From IMG/VR virus record IMGVR_UViG_3300011440_000004, positions 1 through 56,485 of that record: DNA of 56,485 nucleotides; one strand, 5' to 3'. How positions within the stretch are numbered: the stretch's first letter is position 1; the number at the start of each line of letters is the position of its first letter. Shown here one piece after another: positions 48,267 through 56,283 of the stretch. Under the pieces are notes generated by a model that was not told where the DNA came from, searched no databases, and was given only the letters and a program-made list of their open reading frames with translations. A program made the translations under genes and the position numbers. This DNA comes from a virus.

Positions 48267-48982
48267 CGCCACACCCGCTGGCGGCCACGCCAGGCGACCG
48301 GATGGCATCGGCCTCGGCCCTCGCACGTCGGGCATTCGGTGGGGCAGCGGAACCGGGTCTGGCCGTCGTGCTCGAACATCTCGGTGACGAGACCGGCGCC
48401 ACCGCAGTGCGGGCATCGCTCGGTGGTCGGCGCGGCGTTGGTGAACAGCCAGGCGAACCGGCCGCGCTCGAACACGCCGAACGGGAACTGGTCGGTGACG
48501 TCGCGTTGGTGGTAGTCGTGGCAGAGGGTGAGCCCACTCGTCGTGAGCGCCAGGTGGGCGACGGGTGGTTCGTCGTGGCCGTGGGTCATCGGCACGCAGC
48601 CGACGACGGTGACGGTGCCGACGATCCGGCCGAGCGGCAGCATGAACCCTTCGAGACGTGGTGTCGATCGGAACTCGGGCAGGCCTGGCCCGTTGAGCGC
48701 GAGACCGGTGCGGCCGAACCCTCGCACGTGGAACGGGCCGACCCGCAGCGACGACCGCGGCATCTTGCGGGTGGCGTGGATGCGCAACGGTTGACCGATC
48801 AGCGCGGGCGGGCATGGCCACGACCGGGTCTCGATCCACTTCCACGCCTCGCCGGGCACTGCGCGGCCGTAGTCGCGCTGGTCGTGGATGCCGTCCGGGA
48901 TGATGTGCGTCTCTCGGCGCGTCACGCACAGCGAGGCGTAGGGCTGGTCGAGAGACAGCGTCGGGAACCCGTCGTCGATCAT
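48254..48982 (-). CDS. ASCH/PUA-like domain protein with zinc fingers
   Basis: A 242-residue protein. The N-terminal region (TLSLDQPYASLCVTRRETH .. WKWIETRSWPCPPALIGQP .. RIHATRKM) follows the ASCH/PUA-like fold that binds RNA or modified bases. The C-terminus adds CPHCGGAG and CPTCEGRGRC, DnaJ-type zinc knuckles. The protein may recognise modified nucleotides or RNA. ATG 48982 overlaps the upstream stop (ATGA). Confidence 0.65.
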   Translation of the reverse strand: MIDDGFPTLSLDQPYASLCVTRRETHIIPDGIHDQRDYGRAVPGEAWKWIETRSWPCPPALIGQPLRIHATRKMPRSSLRVGPFHVRGFGRTGLALNGPGLPEFRSTPRLEGFMLPLGRIVGTVTVVGCVPMTHGHDEPPVAHLALTTSGLTLCHDYHQRDVTDQFPFGVFERGRFAWLFTNAAPTTERCPHCGGAGLVTEMFEHDGQTRFRCPTECPTCEGRGRCHPVAWRGRQRVWRWRP

Positions 48983-49224
48983 GCCGGGACCGCCTGCGCC
49001 AGGTGGAACCGCACGAACCGGGTGATGATGGCGCGGTCGTGGTCGGCGACGCCGGCGCGCGCTGCGCCGATCAGATCGAGCGCGGCGTCGGGCAGGTCGA
49101 CGTCGGTGGCGTCGAGCCACTCGGCGAGCTCGGCCGCCCACGACGCTATGCGGTCTCGGTCTCGACGCACGGCGTAGTACTTCGCCCATGCGAGACGCCG
49201 GTTGCGTTCGAGCGCCCAATCCAT
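48979..49224 (-). CDS. 81-residue helical protein, unknown function
   Basis: MDWALERNRRLAWAKYYAVR, then RDRIASWAAELAEWLDATD and VADHDRAIITRFVRFHLAQA, all helical. ATG 49224 overlaps the ASCH gene stop (TGATG). Lies between two ASCH-like genes. No motif recognised. Confidence 0.6.
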   Translation of the reverse strand: MDWALERNRRLAWAKYYAVRRDRDRIASWAAELAEWLDATDVDLPDAALDLIGAARAGVADHDRAIITRFVRFHLAQAVPA

Positions 49225-49595
49225 CACGGTGTCGCCTCGTCGAGGTAGCGCCACTCGATCCGGGTGACCTCGGTGTCGGCGTCACATCCCTTGTGGGTGC
49301 GACAGAACATGGCGACGAACTGGCCGGGCGTCCAGTCGGGGAACCCTTCGAGGGCGACCTCGGCGTGGCCGTAGTTGGCGGCATAGCCCTCGTCGATCAG
49401 CACGCTGAGCGATTCACGGTCGACCGAGACGACCTCGACGTCGCAGATGCGCACGAGTGGTTCGCCTGGTCGGCGACCCATGACCTTGCGGCACAACGTC
49501 AGCCGGTCGCCGGGCTTGAGCATCAGCCAGCCGACACGACGCGTGACCGTCTTGGCGCGGGCGAGGACGGCGTCCTCAGTGCGCGACACCGACAT
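49224..49595 (-). CDS. ASCH domain protein
   Basis: A 123-residue protein with AVLARAKTVTRRVGWLMLKP, GDRLTLCRKVM and PLVRICDVEVVSVDRESLS, the K-T-x-T-R-R and G-D-x-L order of ASCH domains. It then has EGYAANYGHAEVALEGFPDW, also typical. ASCH proteins are thought to bind RNA during translation; the phage role is unknown. ATG 49595 overlaps the upstream stop. Confidence 0.75.
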   Translation of the reverse strand: MSVSRTEDAVLARAKTVTRRVGWLMLKPGDRLTLCRKVMGRRPGEPLVRICDVEVVSVDRESLSVLIDEGYAANYGHAEVALEGFPDWTPGQFVAMFCRTHKGCDADTEVTRIEWRYLDEATP

Positions 49596-49759
49596 CAGCC
49601 GAGGCATGGCGCCACACAGTTCGGGTGGCCGCAGGTCTCGCCGATGCCGGCGGCGATGCGGTCCCACGTCGATCGGATCACGCGGCGTTCGCAGTGGCAG
49701 AGCACGTCGGGGTGGAGCTTGATCCGGGTTTGCGGTCCGGTCACCGTCGCGGCTTTCAT
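49595..49759 (-). CDS. 54-residue Cys/His protein
   Basis: MKAATVTGPQTRIKLHPDVL, CHCERRVIRSTWDRIAAGIG, then ETCGHPNCVAPCLG. CxC plus CGHPNC suggests one zinc site. ATG 49759 overlaps the upstream stop. Function unknown. Confidence 0.6.
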   Translation of the reverse strand: MKAATVTGPQTRIKLHPDVLCHCERRVIRSTWDRIAAGIGETCGHPNCVAPCLG

Positions 49760-49995
49760 CGCCGGTCTCCCCTGAGCCGTCGTAGCTGCTCGGCGCGACG
49801 CTTGACGACGCGCTTGTCGTGGTGCGCGGTGTCGATGCGATGGGCCTCGGCGACGTCGTGCGCCCATCTCGGGGCTTGGTCGAGCCAGTAGAGACGACCC
49901 TCGCCTCGCACCTGCTCACTGTTGATCGTCCATACGGCGCCATCGCCGTCGGTGGCGTGGTCGAGGTCGTCCCACGACAGCGCGAGCGGGGTCAT
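49756..49995 (-). CDS. 79-residue protein, unknown function
   Basis: MTPLALSWDDLDHATDGDGA, then VWTINSEQVRGEGRLYWLDQ and a basic helical C-terminus (DKRVVKRRAEQLRRLRGDRR). Start overlaps the SprT-like stop (ATGA). No family recognised. Confidence 0.55.
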   Translation of the reverse strand: MTPLALSWDDLDHATDGDGAVWTINSEQVRGEGRLYWLDQAPRWAHDVAEAHRIDTAHHDKRVVKRRAEQLRRLRGDRR

Positions 49996-50468
49996 CGCCG
50001 GCCCCGATCGGCGGCGCCGCGGGCGCGGTTGGCTTGGTGGCGGGCGCGCATCTGCATGAACGCCCGGTCGAGACGCACGGCGTGGTGGTCGCCGAGCTCG
50101 CCGCGCACGGCGTCGACGAACGCGCGTTGCCATGCGGCGCCGTGCCATGCGGCCTGGTCGTCGCATCTCGGTGCGGCGAGGTGGGCGACCTCGTGGCAGA
50201 TCACGACGGGGCCGGCGAGGGCGCCCATGGTGATCGTGTTCGTGGTGGGGTTGGCGCGCGACGCGAACGTGTGCGGGTTGCCACGGCGTCGCACGACGAG
50301 CGGTGGTGGCAGTTCGAGACGTTGCGCCACGCGGTGGGCGATGGTGCGCTGGTCGGGCACTGAGAGGCCACCTGGCACCTTGCGGTAGCGGGCCCAGCGG
50401 GTGCGTTCGCCGAACAGGGCGTCCTCGACGTCGTACGCCTCGGGCCACGGCCGGCCGGTGCGAGTCAC
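49992..50468 (-). CDS. SprT-like zinc metalloprotease
   Basis: A 158-residue protein from GTG 50468. GPVVICHEVAHLAAP contains HExxH, and DDQAAWHGAAWQRAFVDAV has the HG-x-x-W that follows in SprT-type proteases; RRRGNPHTFASRANPTTNTI is the preceding strand region. SprT/Spartan proteins cut proteins cross-linked to DNA in eukaryotes; phage homologues are uncharacterised. The basic C-terminus ends GAADRGRR. Confidence 0.7.
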   Translation of the reverse strand: MTRTGRPWPEAYDVEDALFGERTRWARYRKVPGGLSVPDQRTIAHRVAQRLELPPPLVVRRRGNPHTFASRANPTTNTITMGALAGPVVICHEVAHLAAPRCDDQAAWHGAAWQRAFVDAVRGELGDHHAVRLDRAFMQMRARHQANRARGAADRGRR

Positions 50469-50674
50469 TGCCGGTCTCCGAGCAGGACGCGCGGGCGGGT
50501 GAACCCGGCGAGCGCCGGGCCTGGGCAGGGTCCACACCGGGTGTGGCAGACGAACCCGTCCGGGTCGGTCTTGGCGTGGGCGACGGTCTCGGGGTGGTCG
50601 GCGCGCATCGTGGCCATGTCGCGCCAGGGGCACGCAGCGCACTGCGTGCGAACGACGTCGGGTTCGACGATCAC
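50465..50674 (-). CDS. 69-residue zinc-site protein
   Basis: GTG 50674 overlaps the upstream stop (GTGA). It has TQCAACPWRDMATMR, then FVCHTRCGPCPGPALAGF. The CxxCxW and CHxxCxxC pattern is that of a small phage zinc protein family. Function unknown. Confidence 0.6.
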   Translation of the reverse strand: MIVEPDVVRTQCAACPWRDMATMRADHPETVAHAKTDPDGFVCHTRCGPCPGPALAGFTRPRVLLGDRQ

Positions 50675-51093
50675 AGCGGGCCTCGCAGGGTGGCGTAGTC
50701 GAGCAGCCGGTCGATGTCGAGAGGGATGCGGCGGTGATTCCAGAGACGCACCTCGTCGAGGGTGATGGACCGGATGTCGCAGCGCGACACGCCCATGCGG
50801 TCTACGACGAAGTCCTCGCCGTGGATGGCGAGCACGACGGCGAGGACCGGGATGGTGGCGCCAGCGAACGCCTTGCCGAGACCGGTGAACGCGTCGGCGA
50901 GGGTGGTGCCGACGAACGACAGGGCCTCGGCGAGCTGGTCGAAGATCGGGCCGAGCGCCTGGCCGAGCGCCTGGCCGAGCGTCACCGTGACGCCACGCAC
51001 GGCCTCGGCGAGGTCACGCCACTGCGCCGCGTACGTGGAGGGGTTCTCCCCCTGGTGGTCGGGTCCACCAGGGGGAGCGGTCTCGCTGGTCAT
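50671..51093 (-). CDS. 140-residue protein with a hydrophobic helix, unknown function
   Basis: N-terminal Pro/Gly stretch (TAPPGGPDHQGENPS), then helices (WRDLAEAVRGVTVTLGQALG; FVGTTLADAFTGLGKAF) and a hydrophobic run (ATIPVLAVVLAIHG), and a C-terminal VRLWNHRRIPLDIDRLLDYA. It may associate with the membrane. ATG 51093 overlaps the upstream stop (ATGA). Confidence 0.55.
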   Translation of the reverse strand: MTSETAPPGGPDHQGENPSTYAAQWRDLAEAVRGVTVTLGQALGQALGPIFDQLAEALSFVGTTLADAFTGLGKAFAGATIPVLAVVLAIHGEDFVVDRMGVSRCDIRSITLDEVRLWNHRRIPLDIDRLLDYATLRGPL

Positions 51094-51221
51094 TGCGGGT
51101 CGATCAGCGCTACGTCGTCGGTGATGCCATGACGGTCGCAGTAGTCGCGGGCAGCCTGGTCGGGGTCGACGTCGTCGGGCACGTCGATGTTCAGGTGGAT
51201 GAGGACCTCTCGGGTGGCCAT
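51090..51221 (-). CDS. 43-residue protein
   Basis: MATREVLIHLNIDVPDDVDP, then QAARDYCDRHGITDDVALID. It reads as a small alpha/beta peptide and is seen in actinophages beside regulators. ATG 51221 overlaps the leaderless gene's stop (TGATG), so it depends on that message. Confidence 0.55.
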   Translation of the reverse strand: MATREVLIHLNIDVPDDVDPDQAARDYCDRHGITDDVALIDPQ

Positions 51222-51415
51222 CAGTGCCACGATCCGAACGTGACGAGCGGCATGTAGGACGTGCGGCCGTGGACCTTGCCGAACGCCACGAACTTGCCGT
51301 CGGTCATCTCGTACGCGGTGAGCGTGGAGCGCACGATGGTGCCGTGGTCGGTGACCGTGCCAGCCGCGAGGGTGCCTGGTGTCGCGTCGGTGAACTGCGT
51401 GTGGGTATCTGCCAT
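51221..51415 (-). CDS. 64-residue protein, leaderless gene
   Basis: Starts ATGGCAGATACC at 51415 under promoter copy F. MADTHTQFTDATPGTLAAGT, then VRSTLTAYEMTDGKFVAFGK and SYMPLVTFGSWH, a small beta-rich protein. It heads the transcript leading to the SprT-like and ASCH genes. Function unknown. Confidence 0.7.
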   Translation of the reverse strand: MADTHTQFTDATPGTLAAGTVTDHGTIVRSTLTAYEMTDGKFVAFGKVHGRTSYMPLVTFGSWH

Positions 51416-51450
51416 ACCCGAATCGTACACAACCGGGGTTAGCTAGGCAA
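51404..51450 (-). promoter_or_regulatory. Leaderless promoter family, copy F
   Basis: Minus strand: -35 TTGCCT (51450-51445), 17-base spacer with AACCCCGGTT, -10 TACGAT (51427-51422), 6 bases, ATGGCAGATACC. The -35 lies within the last codons of the ParB-methyltransferase gene (stop at 51439). Confidence 0.8.
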
Positions 51451-53040
51451 GGGGAAGTCGTGAGCTTTGCTCGTGCGTTCCAGCACCGGCCGGTCGCCGA
51501 ACGTCGCCTGGTAGCGGGCGCAGACCACGTCGCAGTACCCGCGGGATGCTTCGATGCCGATGCCGACGCGGGACTGCTGCGCAGCTGCGATGATCGTCGA
51601 CCCCGACCCGACGAACGGGTCGAGGATGACGTCGCCGACGTCGGTGTAGGCGCGGATGAACCACGCCGGCAGCCCGACCGGGAACGCCGCGGGGTGGCCG
51701 GTCGCGGTGTGGGTGCCGGCGAACGTCGGCAGCCGGTTGCCGGGGTAGGCGAGACCGACCGTCTTGAACTCGCCGACGTCGTTGTGCCCGGTGCCTTGAT
51801 GCGCCTCGCTCGTGCCGGCGCCGGGTACGCCATGCTTGCGGCGTCTCGGTCGGATGTCGTCGGGCAGCGCCGACGTGTGACCTTGGCGCCCCTTCCACGA
51901 CGTGTTGCCGCGACCCTTGCGTCTGGCGCGTTGGCCGTCGAACAGGTCGCCCGACTGGCCTTGCGACACGACCGCCGAGTCGGGGTCGGCCCACGACGTG
52001 TTGCCGCGGCCGGGCCCGAACGGGATGATGGCGTCGTCGGTCGGATGCCTGACGTTGTCGGGGCGCACCTTGGGGCGGCCTCGCACGAACTGGTAGACGG
52101 GCTCAAACTGATTCTTGAACCGGTGCACGACCTGCTTGGGCACGCCGGTGCGTTCCCAACAGAACTCGGTCAAGAAGTGCCAGCCCCACTCGCGGACGTG
52201 GGCGATGACGAGGTCCATGACGTACAGGTCGGTGTCGAGGTCTCGGCCGGGCGGTTTGATGTTGACGAACCACGACCCGTCGTCGGCAAGCACCGCGGCG
52301 ACGTTCGCGGCGACCGGCGCGAACCACTCGACATATTCGTCGGGCGGTATCGGCGTGAACCCTGACGTCTTGTCGTAGTCGCGTTGCTCGGCGTACGGGG
52401 GAGACGTGACGGCGATCGCCACACGACGCCCGGCGACCGCGGCCTCGACGACGGAGGGGTCTCGGCAGTCGCCGCACACGAGCCGATGCTGGCCGAGCAG
52501 CCAGACGTCGCCGACCTTGGTGCGCGGCCTGGTCGGTTTCGGTGGTGCCGGCGGATCGGGTGGTGCGGGAGCGGGGACGAGCGAGGCGAGCATGTCGTCG
52601 AGACCGGCCGACGTGTAGCCGATGCCGTCGAGACCGGGCCCGGCGCGCAAGTCGTCGAGCATGTCGGCGAGGTCGGCGACCATCCACCCGCCGCGCTCGC
52701 CGATGCGGTTGACCGCGATCAGAGCGGCGCGTGCTTCGGCGTCGTTGCGTGAACGCCAGCCGCGCACGACCGGGAGCTGCCAGACGCCGTCGACGACGGT
52801 GATGCCATCGGGCGGTCGCTCGCCGGCGGCCTCGGCGGCCTTCAGTCGGTCGAGGCGGCCATGCCCGGAGATGAGCCGGCCGGTGCGTTCGTCGAGCACG
52901 GTCGGTTCGATCACACCGAACCTGGCGAACGATGCGTCGAGGTCGTCGTCGGCGTGGGCCTTGGGGTTGCGCTTGGCCGGCAGGACGTCGCCGAGCGGGC
53001 GGTACTCGATCGTGCGCACGGTTGGGGCTCGCGGTGCCAT
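51439..53040 (-). CDS. ParB-methyltransferase fusion (amino-methyltransferase)
   Basis: A 533-residue two-domain protein. Residues about 10-130 are a ParB/Srx-like domain (RPLGDVLPAKRNPKAHADDD .. LISGHGRLDRLKAAEAAG). Residues about 175-520 are an N4-cytosine/N6-adenine methyltransferase: VGDVWLLGQHRLVCGDCRD, the catalytic TSPPYAEQRDYD, and ILDPFVGSGSTIIAAAQQ as the SAM motif. A low-complexity basic insert (GRGNTSW repeated twice) lies between. Probably methylates phage DNA at a specific site for protection or packaging control. Confidence 0.9.
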   Translation of the reverse strand: MAPRAPTVRTIEYRPLGDVLPAKRNPKAHADDDLDASFARFGVIEPTVLDERTGRLISGHGRLDRLKAAEAAGERPPDGITVVDGVWQLPVVRGWRSRNDAEARAALIAVNRIGERGGWMVADLADMLDDLRAGPGLDGIGYTSAGLDDMLASLVPAPAPPDPPAPPKPTRPRTKVGDVWLLGQHRLVCGDCRDPSVVEAAVAGRRVAIAVTSPPYAEQRDYDKTSGFTPIPPDEYVEWFAPVAANVAAVLADDGSWFVNIKPPGRDLDTDLYVMDLVIAHVREWGWHFLTEFCWERTGVPKQVVHRFKNQFEPVYQFVRGRPKVRPDNVRHPTDDAIIPFGPGRGNTSWADPDSAVVSQGQSGDLFDGQRARRKGRGNTSWKGRQGHTSALPDDIRPRRRKHGVPGAGTSEAHQGTGHNDVGEFKTVGLAYPGNRLPTFAGTHTATGHPAAFPVGLPAWFIRAYTDVGDVILDPFVGSGSTIIAAAQQSRVGIGIEASRGYCDVVCARYQATFGDRPVLERTSKAHDFPLPS

Positions 53041-53065
53041 GCGTGGAGACGCTAGCGACTAGCGG

Positions 53066-53473
53066 CTAGAGCAGGTGGCGTTGTGCGGTCTCCCACACAC
53101 GGACCGGACGCGAGTGGTTGAACGCGCCCGCCGAGTTGATGGTGCGGTCGGTGCGCACGATCAGACCCTGGTCGGCGGCCTCCATCAGGATCGGTCCGAG
53201 CTGGCGCGGATCGGGCGGTCTCGGGATCATCGCCCACACGTCATCCGATGTGAACTCGTCGCGCGTCGCGGCGAGCTCGGCGACAGCGCGTCGGGCGCGG
53301 GCATGCCATCCCGTCGGGCCTGGCCGGGCCGGGCCGGTGCGGTCTCCGAGCGCGGCCTTGGCGACGTCGACAGCGCAGATGGTGCAGATGCCGTACAGCG
53401 ACACCAGGCGGTCGTGGCCGTGGTCCTCGACGGCGTCGCCCGCACCAGGTGGCGACGCCTCGGCCTGGCTCAC
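53066..53473 (-). CDS. Winged-helix DNA-binding protein
   Basis: A 135-residue protein from GTG 53473. The segment RDEFTSDDVWAMIPRPPD, then RQLGPILMEAADQGLIVRTD and SRPVRVWETAQ is a winged-helix pattern repeated in many actinophages. An upstream SLYGICTICAVD carries a CxxC. Possibly a regulator of early genes; the target is unknown. Start overlaps the upstream stop. Confidence 0.65.
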   Translation of the reverse strand: MSQAEASPPGAGDAVEDHGHDRLVSLYGICTICAVDVAKAALGDRTGPARPGPTGWHARARRAVAELAATRDEFTSDDVWAMIPRPPDPRQLGPILMEAADQGLIVRTDRTINSAGAFNHSRPVRVWETAQRHLL

Positions 53474-53817
53474 GGCTCGGCGACCTCGACCATGAACACC
53501 GGCAGGTAGCCCCACGTCGAGAGCCAGACGTCGGCGCCGGCAGCGACACGTTCTCGGTCGCCGGCGTCGAGCGTCAGCGCGACGCGACACACCTTGTCGT
53601 TGCCGACCATGACGACGTGCAGCCGGGGGCAGTCTCGGTCGTCGCACAGTTCGTCGACGTTGCCGGCGTGGTGGCGAGACCGGACGTCGTTGGTGATGAG
53701 ACCCGGCGCCGGCGTGATGCCATCGTCGACCTCGCCGGGCGCGGTGAACATGACGGCGCGCGGGTCGGTGTCGGCCCAGTAGGCGAGGTCGGCGTCGGTG
53801 ATGTCACGTGGTCGCAT
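53470..53817 (-). CDS. 115-residue protein, unknown function
   Basis: MRPRDITDADLAYWADTDPR, then an alpha/beta region (VRSRHHAGNVDELCDDRDCP) and a beta C-terminus (GADVWLSTWGYLPVFMVEV). ATG 53817 overlaps the HNH gene end by 14 bases. The two Cys and adjacent His residues may bind metal. No family recognised. Confidence 0.55.
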   Translation of the reverse strand: MRPRDITDADLAYWADTDPRAVMFTAPGEVDDGITPAPGLITNDVRSRHHAGNVDELCDDRDCPRLHVVMVGNDKVCRVALTLDAGDRERVAAGADVWLSTWGYLPVFMVEVAEP

Positions 53818-54229
53818 CGGTGGTCTCCTGGGTGATCGGCAGGTCATACGTGCCGAGGTCGAGTGGTGGTCGCAACTGGCGCTCGACGTCGGCGACGTAC
53901 GCCTCGACCGACTGGCGGCGGTGGGCGGCGTCGTAGGCGAGGTGGCATCGTTGGCAGAACGCGGCGAGGTTGGCGTCGGAGTGGTCGACGAGGTCGTGGT
54001 CGAGATGGGCGACGGTGAGCACGACACGCGACCCGGTGACCGGATGCGGCATGGCGTTCACCGCGGTGCATCGCGACCAGTCGTGGCGGATGCGGGTCTC
54101 GTGGCCCTCGGGGCGTCCGCATCGGCCGTCGCACTCGCATCGGTTGCCGGCGCGCTCGAACCGGATGCGCGCCGAGATGGCGGGCCAGTCGGGCGGGTAG
54201 AGCGCGCGCTGCGCCGGCGTCAGCGGCAT
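53804..54229 (-). CDS. HNH endonuclease-like protein
   Basis: A 141-residue protein. RFERAGNRCECDGRCG and GHETRIRHDWSRC hold zinc-ligand Cys; TVAHLDHDLVDHSDANLAAF then FCQRCHLAYDAAHRR is the HNH beta-beta-alpha metal motif (H-x-D, N, H). Actinophage HNH proteins of this size commonly cut DNA and some help terminase. ATG 54229 precedes by two bases the end of the upstream gene. Confidence 0.8.
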   Translation of the reverse strand: MPLTPAQRALYPPDWPAISARIRFERAGNRCECDGRCGRPEGHETRIRHDWSRCTAVNAMPHPVTGSRVVLTVAHLDHDLVDHSDANLAAFCQRCHLAYDAAHRRQSVEAYVADVERQLRPPLDLGTYDLPITQETTDATT

Positions 54230-54231
54230 GG

Positions 54232-54474
54232 TCAGGCCTTGGGTGGTCGGAGGGCTTTGGCGACGGCGACGTCGGTGGTGCCGGCGGCCTCGCCGAGATG
54301 CACCCGGGTGAGACCGGCGGCGATGCCCTCGCGGTACATCTGGACGCGCGACTCGTACATGATCGACAGCGCCCGCTCGTGGGCGCGGATGTCCTCGGAC
54401 AGCTTGACGATGCGGTCGAGCAGCCGGCGCGCGTCGGCGGGCAGGTCGGCGATCGGGGTCGAGGCGACAGGCAT
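54232..54474 (-). CDS. 80-residue helix-turn-helix protein
   Basis: MPVASTPIADLPADARRLLD, then a helix (LSEDIRAHERALSIMYESRV) and GLTRVHLGEAAGTTDVAVAK, a typical helix-turn-helix. Candidate DNA-binding regulator of early genes. ATG 54474 overlaps the upstream stop (TGATG). Confidence 0.65.
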   Translation of the reverse strand: MPVASTPIADLPADARRLLDRIVKLSEDIRAHERALSIMYESRVQMYREGIAAGLTRVHLGEAAGTTDVAVAKALRPPKA

Positions 54475-54974
54475 CAGGCGTCACCAGTGGCGCCGTCGCC
54501 ACGTTCACCCGGCGTGAGCGGACGCGGCGGGGTCGGGTCCTCCCAATCGTCGTCGCCCTCGACCGGGGTGGTGCCGTCCTCGCGTGGGGTCTGCGGTACG
54601 CCGTTGGGGTGCAGCGTCGTGACGGTGGCGCCCATCTCCTCGGCGAGCCCGTCGATCTGCGACTGGCCGACGAACTCGGCGACCTTGGCGCGGTGCGCTT
54701 CGAGGATGGCGAGCACGGCGTCTCGGTCGACGAGGGTCGACTCGACCGCCTCGGTGGTGTGGACCCGCACGTAGTGGCTCGGGGCGTCTTTGGCCTGCTT
54801 GAACCCGACCTGCGCCACGGTGCCGCGGATCACCATGTAGACGTCGTCGCCGACGTGGAGTTCTTGGGGCTCCATCGCGAGGTGTTGCGACAGACCGTCG
54901 CCGGTCTTGGTGAGCTTCATCTCGGCGGCGATGACGTTGCCGCCCTCGAATCGCTTGAGGTTGCTGGTGGTCAT
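54474..54974 (-). CDS. 166-residue protein, unknown function
   Basis: MTTSNLKRFEGGNVIAAEMK, a beta-rich N-terminal domain (LHVGDDVYMVIRGTVAQVGF), a helical middle (DRDAVLAILEAHRAKVAEFV) and a disordered acidic/Pro C-terminus. The pattern MxLTKTGDGL followed by HVGDxVY is shared by a family of actinophage early proteins with no known role. AAAGG lies ahead of ATG 54974. Confidence 0.65.
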   Translation of the reverse strand: MTTSNLKRFEGGNVIAAEMKLTKTGDGLSQHLAMEPQELHVGDDVYMVIRGTVAQVGFKQAKDAPSHYVRVHTTEAVESTLVDRDAVLAILEAHRAKVAEFVGQSQIDGLAEEMGATVTTLHPNGVPQTPREDGTTPVEGDDDWEDPTPPRPLTPGERGDGATGDA

Positions 54975-54998
54975 GGTGCGGGCCTTTCGGTGGTGGTG

Positions 54999-55496
54999 TC
55001 AGGGGAGAAGGAACGATGCGAGCGGGTCGGCGTCGTCGGTGCCGGGGGTGCCGAGCTGAGTGACGATGATCTTGGCGCCGGTCCATCCGACGACTTCGAT
55101 CTTGCCGGCGAGGGTGGCGACGAACCGGGCGTCGTCGGCGATCAGACCGCCATCTTTGAGCGAGTCGCCCACGGCGCGAATGAGCTTGTCGGCGTCGGGG
55201 GCCGAGACCTTCGGGCACCACCCGGCGGCGTGGTCGGCTTTCGATCGGGAGGCGGGCATCGAGAACCGGAACAGGACACGCAGCACGAGCGGCCCGTCGA
55301 GCGGTGTGGCTGGTGCGTGGTTGCGTGCGGCCTCGGCGACAGCTGAGCGCCAGTTGCCGTGGCGTTTGCGGGCGTCGCCGGTCTTGCCCTCGACGAGACC
55401 GGCGTAGGGCTTGCCCGTCTTGTCGTGCATCAGCACCGCGGACTTGTCGCCCTGCGGTGCCGGGTTGCCGACGACGTCGAACCGCACGATGGTCAC
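54999..55496 (-). CDS. rusA: RusA-like Holliday junction resolvase
   Basis: A 165-residue protein from GTG 55496 (overlaps the upstream stop). VVGNPAPQGDKSAVLMHD and KRHGNWRSAVAEAAR are the N-terminal RusA features; PDADKLIRAVGDSLKDGGLI then ADDARFVATL contains the catalytic Asp residues of RusA. It resolves branched phage DNA before packaging. With Gam-like and RecA-like proteins it completes a recombination set. Confidence 0.9.
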   Translation of the reverse strand: MTIVRFDVVGNPAPQGDKSAVLMHDKTGKPYAGLVEGKTGDARKRHGNWRSAVAEAARNHAPATPLDGPLVLRVLFRFSMPASRSKADHAAGWCPKVSAPDADKLIRAVGDSLKDGGLIADDARFVATLAGKIEVVGWTGAKIIVTQLGTPGTDDADPLASFLLP

Positions 55497-55891
55497 GACG
55501 GCGGCTCGCACAGTTCTGGACCGTCGAGGTCGGCGACCTTCATCGCGTCGGCGCCGGTGAACAACACGCAGCGATACTCGGGGCGCGGTGTCCACCCGGT
55601 CGGGAACGGCTGCCCGGAGACCTGACCGCCGGGGTTGCATCCGAGCATCCCGGCGACGATGGCGGCCTGCCCCATGTTGCCCGCGGGGACGATGCAGATG
55701 CCGAGGAACCCACCGCCGCCAGGCACCTGCTTGTCGGGCGGGTCGCTGCGGTCGGTGTCGACGAACGACAGCCACCACCATCCGTCGATGGGCTGAGCCA
55801 TGCACAGTTCGACCCGGCGGTGCCATTCGGCGTCGCCGGGCACGCATGGCCCGAGGTCGGAGAAGTCGAGATGATCGTCGGTATCTGCCAT
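55493..55891 (-). CDS. 132-residue protein, leaderless gene
   Basis: Starts ATGGCAGATACC at 55891 under promoter copy G. MADTDDHLDFSDLGPCVPGD, then LCMAQPIDGWWWLSFVDTDR and FLGICIVPAGNMGQAAIVAG. Two conserved Cys and a WWW patch; the style resembles small phage proteins that bind carbohydrate or nucleotides, but I cannot assign it. It precedes RusA in the same transcript. Confidence 0.7.
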   Translation of the reverse strand: MADTDDHLDFSDLGPCVPGDAEWHRRVELCMAQPIDGWWWLSFVDTDRSDPPDKQVPGGGGFLGICIVPAGNMGQAAIVAGMLGCNPGGQVSGQPFPTGWTPRPEYRCVLFTGADAMKVADLDGPELCEPPS

Positions 55892-55927
55892 GCGCAGATC
55901 GTACCTAACCGGGGTTTACGACAGCAA
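55880..55927 (-). promoter_or_regulatory. Leaderless promoter family, copy G
   Basis: Minus strand: -35 TTGCTG (55927-55922), 18-base spacer with AACCCCGGTT, -10 TACGAT (55903-55898), 6 bases, ATGGCAGATACC. It drives the RusA, HNH and ParB-methyltransferase transcript. Confidence 0.8.
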
Positions 55928-55932
55928 GCGGT

Positions 55933-56283
55933 TCAGCCGTCGATGTCGGCTCGCGCCGGTGGTTCGATCCGCGCCGGCGTGTCGGTGTCGGGCTTGGTCG
56001 AGACCGGACGCATCCGGGGCCAGTCGCCGTCGATCCATCGCAGGTACTGGTCGGGGTTGCACGCGGGGCAGGGGTACACCGTGTTCGCCAGCGCGGCGCG
56101 GCGCTGGCGGTTGTGGCGCATCAGGTCGTCGTTGAGACGTTCCTCGTCGGCGGTCAGTGGCTCGTCGATCGGTGGCGCCATCCTCGGGCACAGCTCGTCG
56201 ACGTAGGCCGCGCCGACTTGGCGGTAGCCGCCGTGGCAGTCGTCGTTGTCGTGGCAGCCGAGGTTGCGGGCACGGTCATACAT
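55933..56283 (-). CDS. 116-residue Cys-rich protein, unknown function
   Basis: MYDRARNLGCHDNDDCHGGY at the N-terminus and YPCPACNPDQYLRW in the middle give two possible metal-binding pairs. ATG 56283 has AAGGAG seven bases upstream. The C-terminus is Pro/Thr-rich and probably disordered. Function unknown. Confidence 0.6.
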   Translation of the reverse strand: MYDRARNLGCHDNDDCHGGYRQVGAAYVDELCPRMAPPIDEPLTADEERLNDDLMRHNRQRRAALANTVYPCPACNPDQYLRWIDGDWPRMRPVSTKPDTDTPARIEPPARADIDG

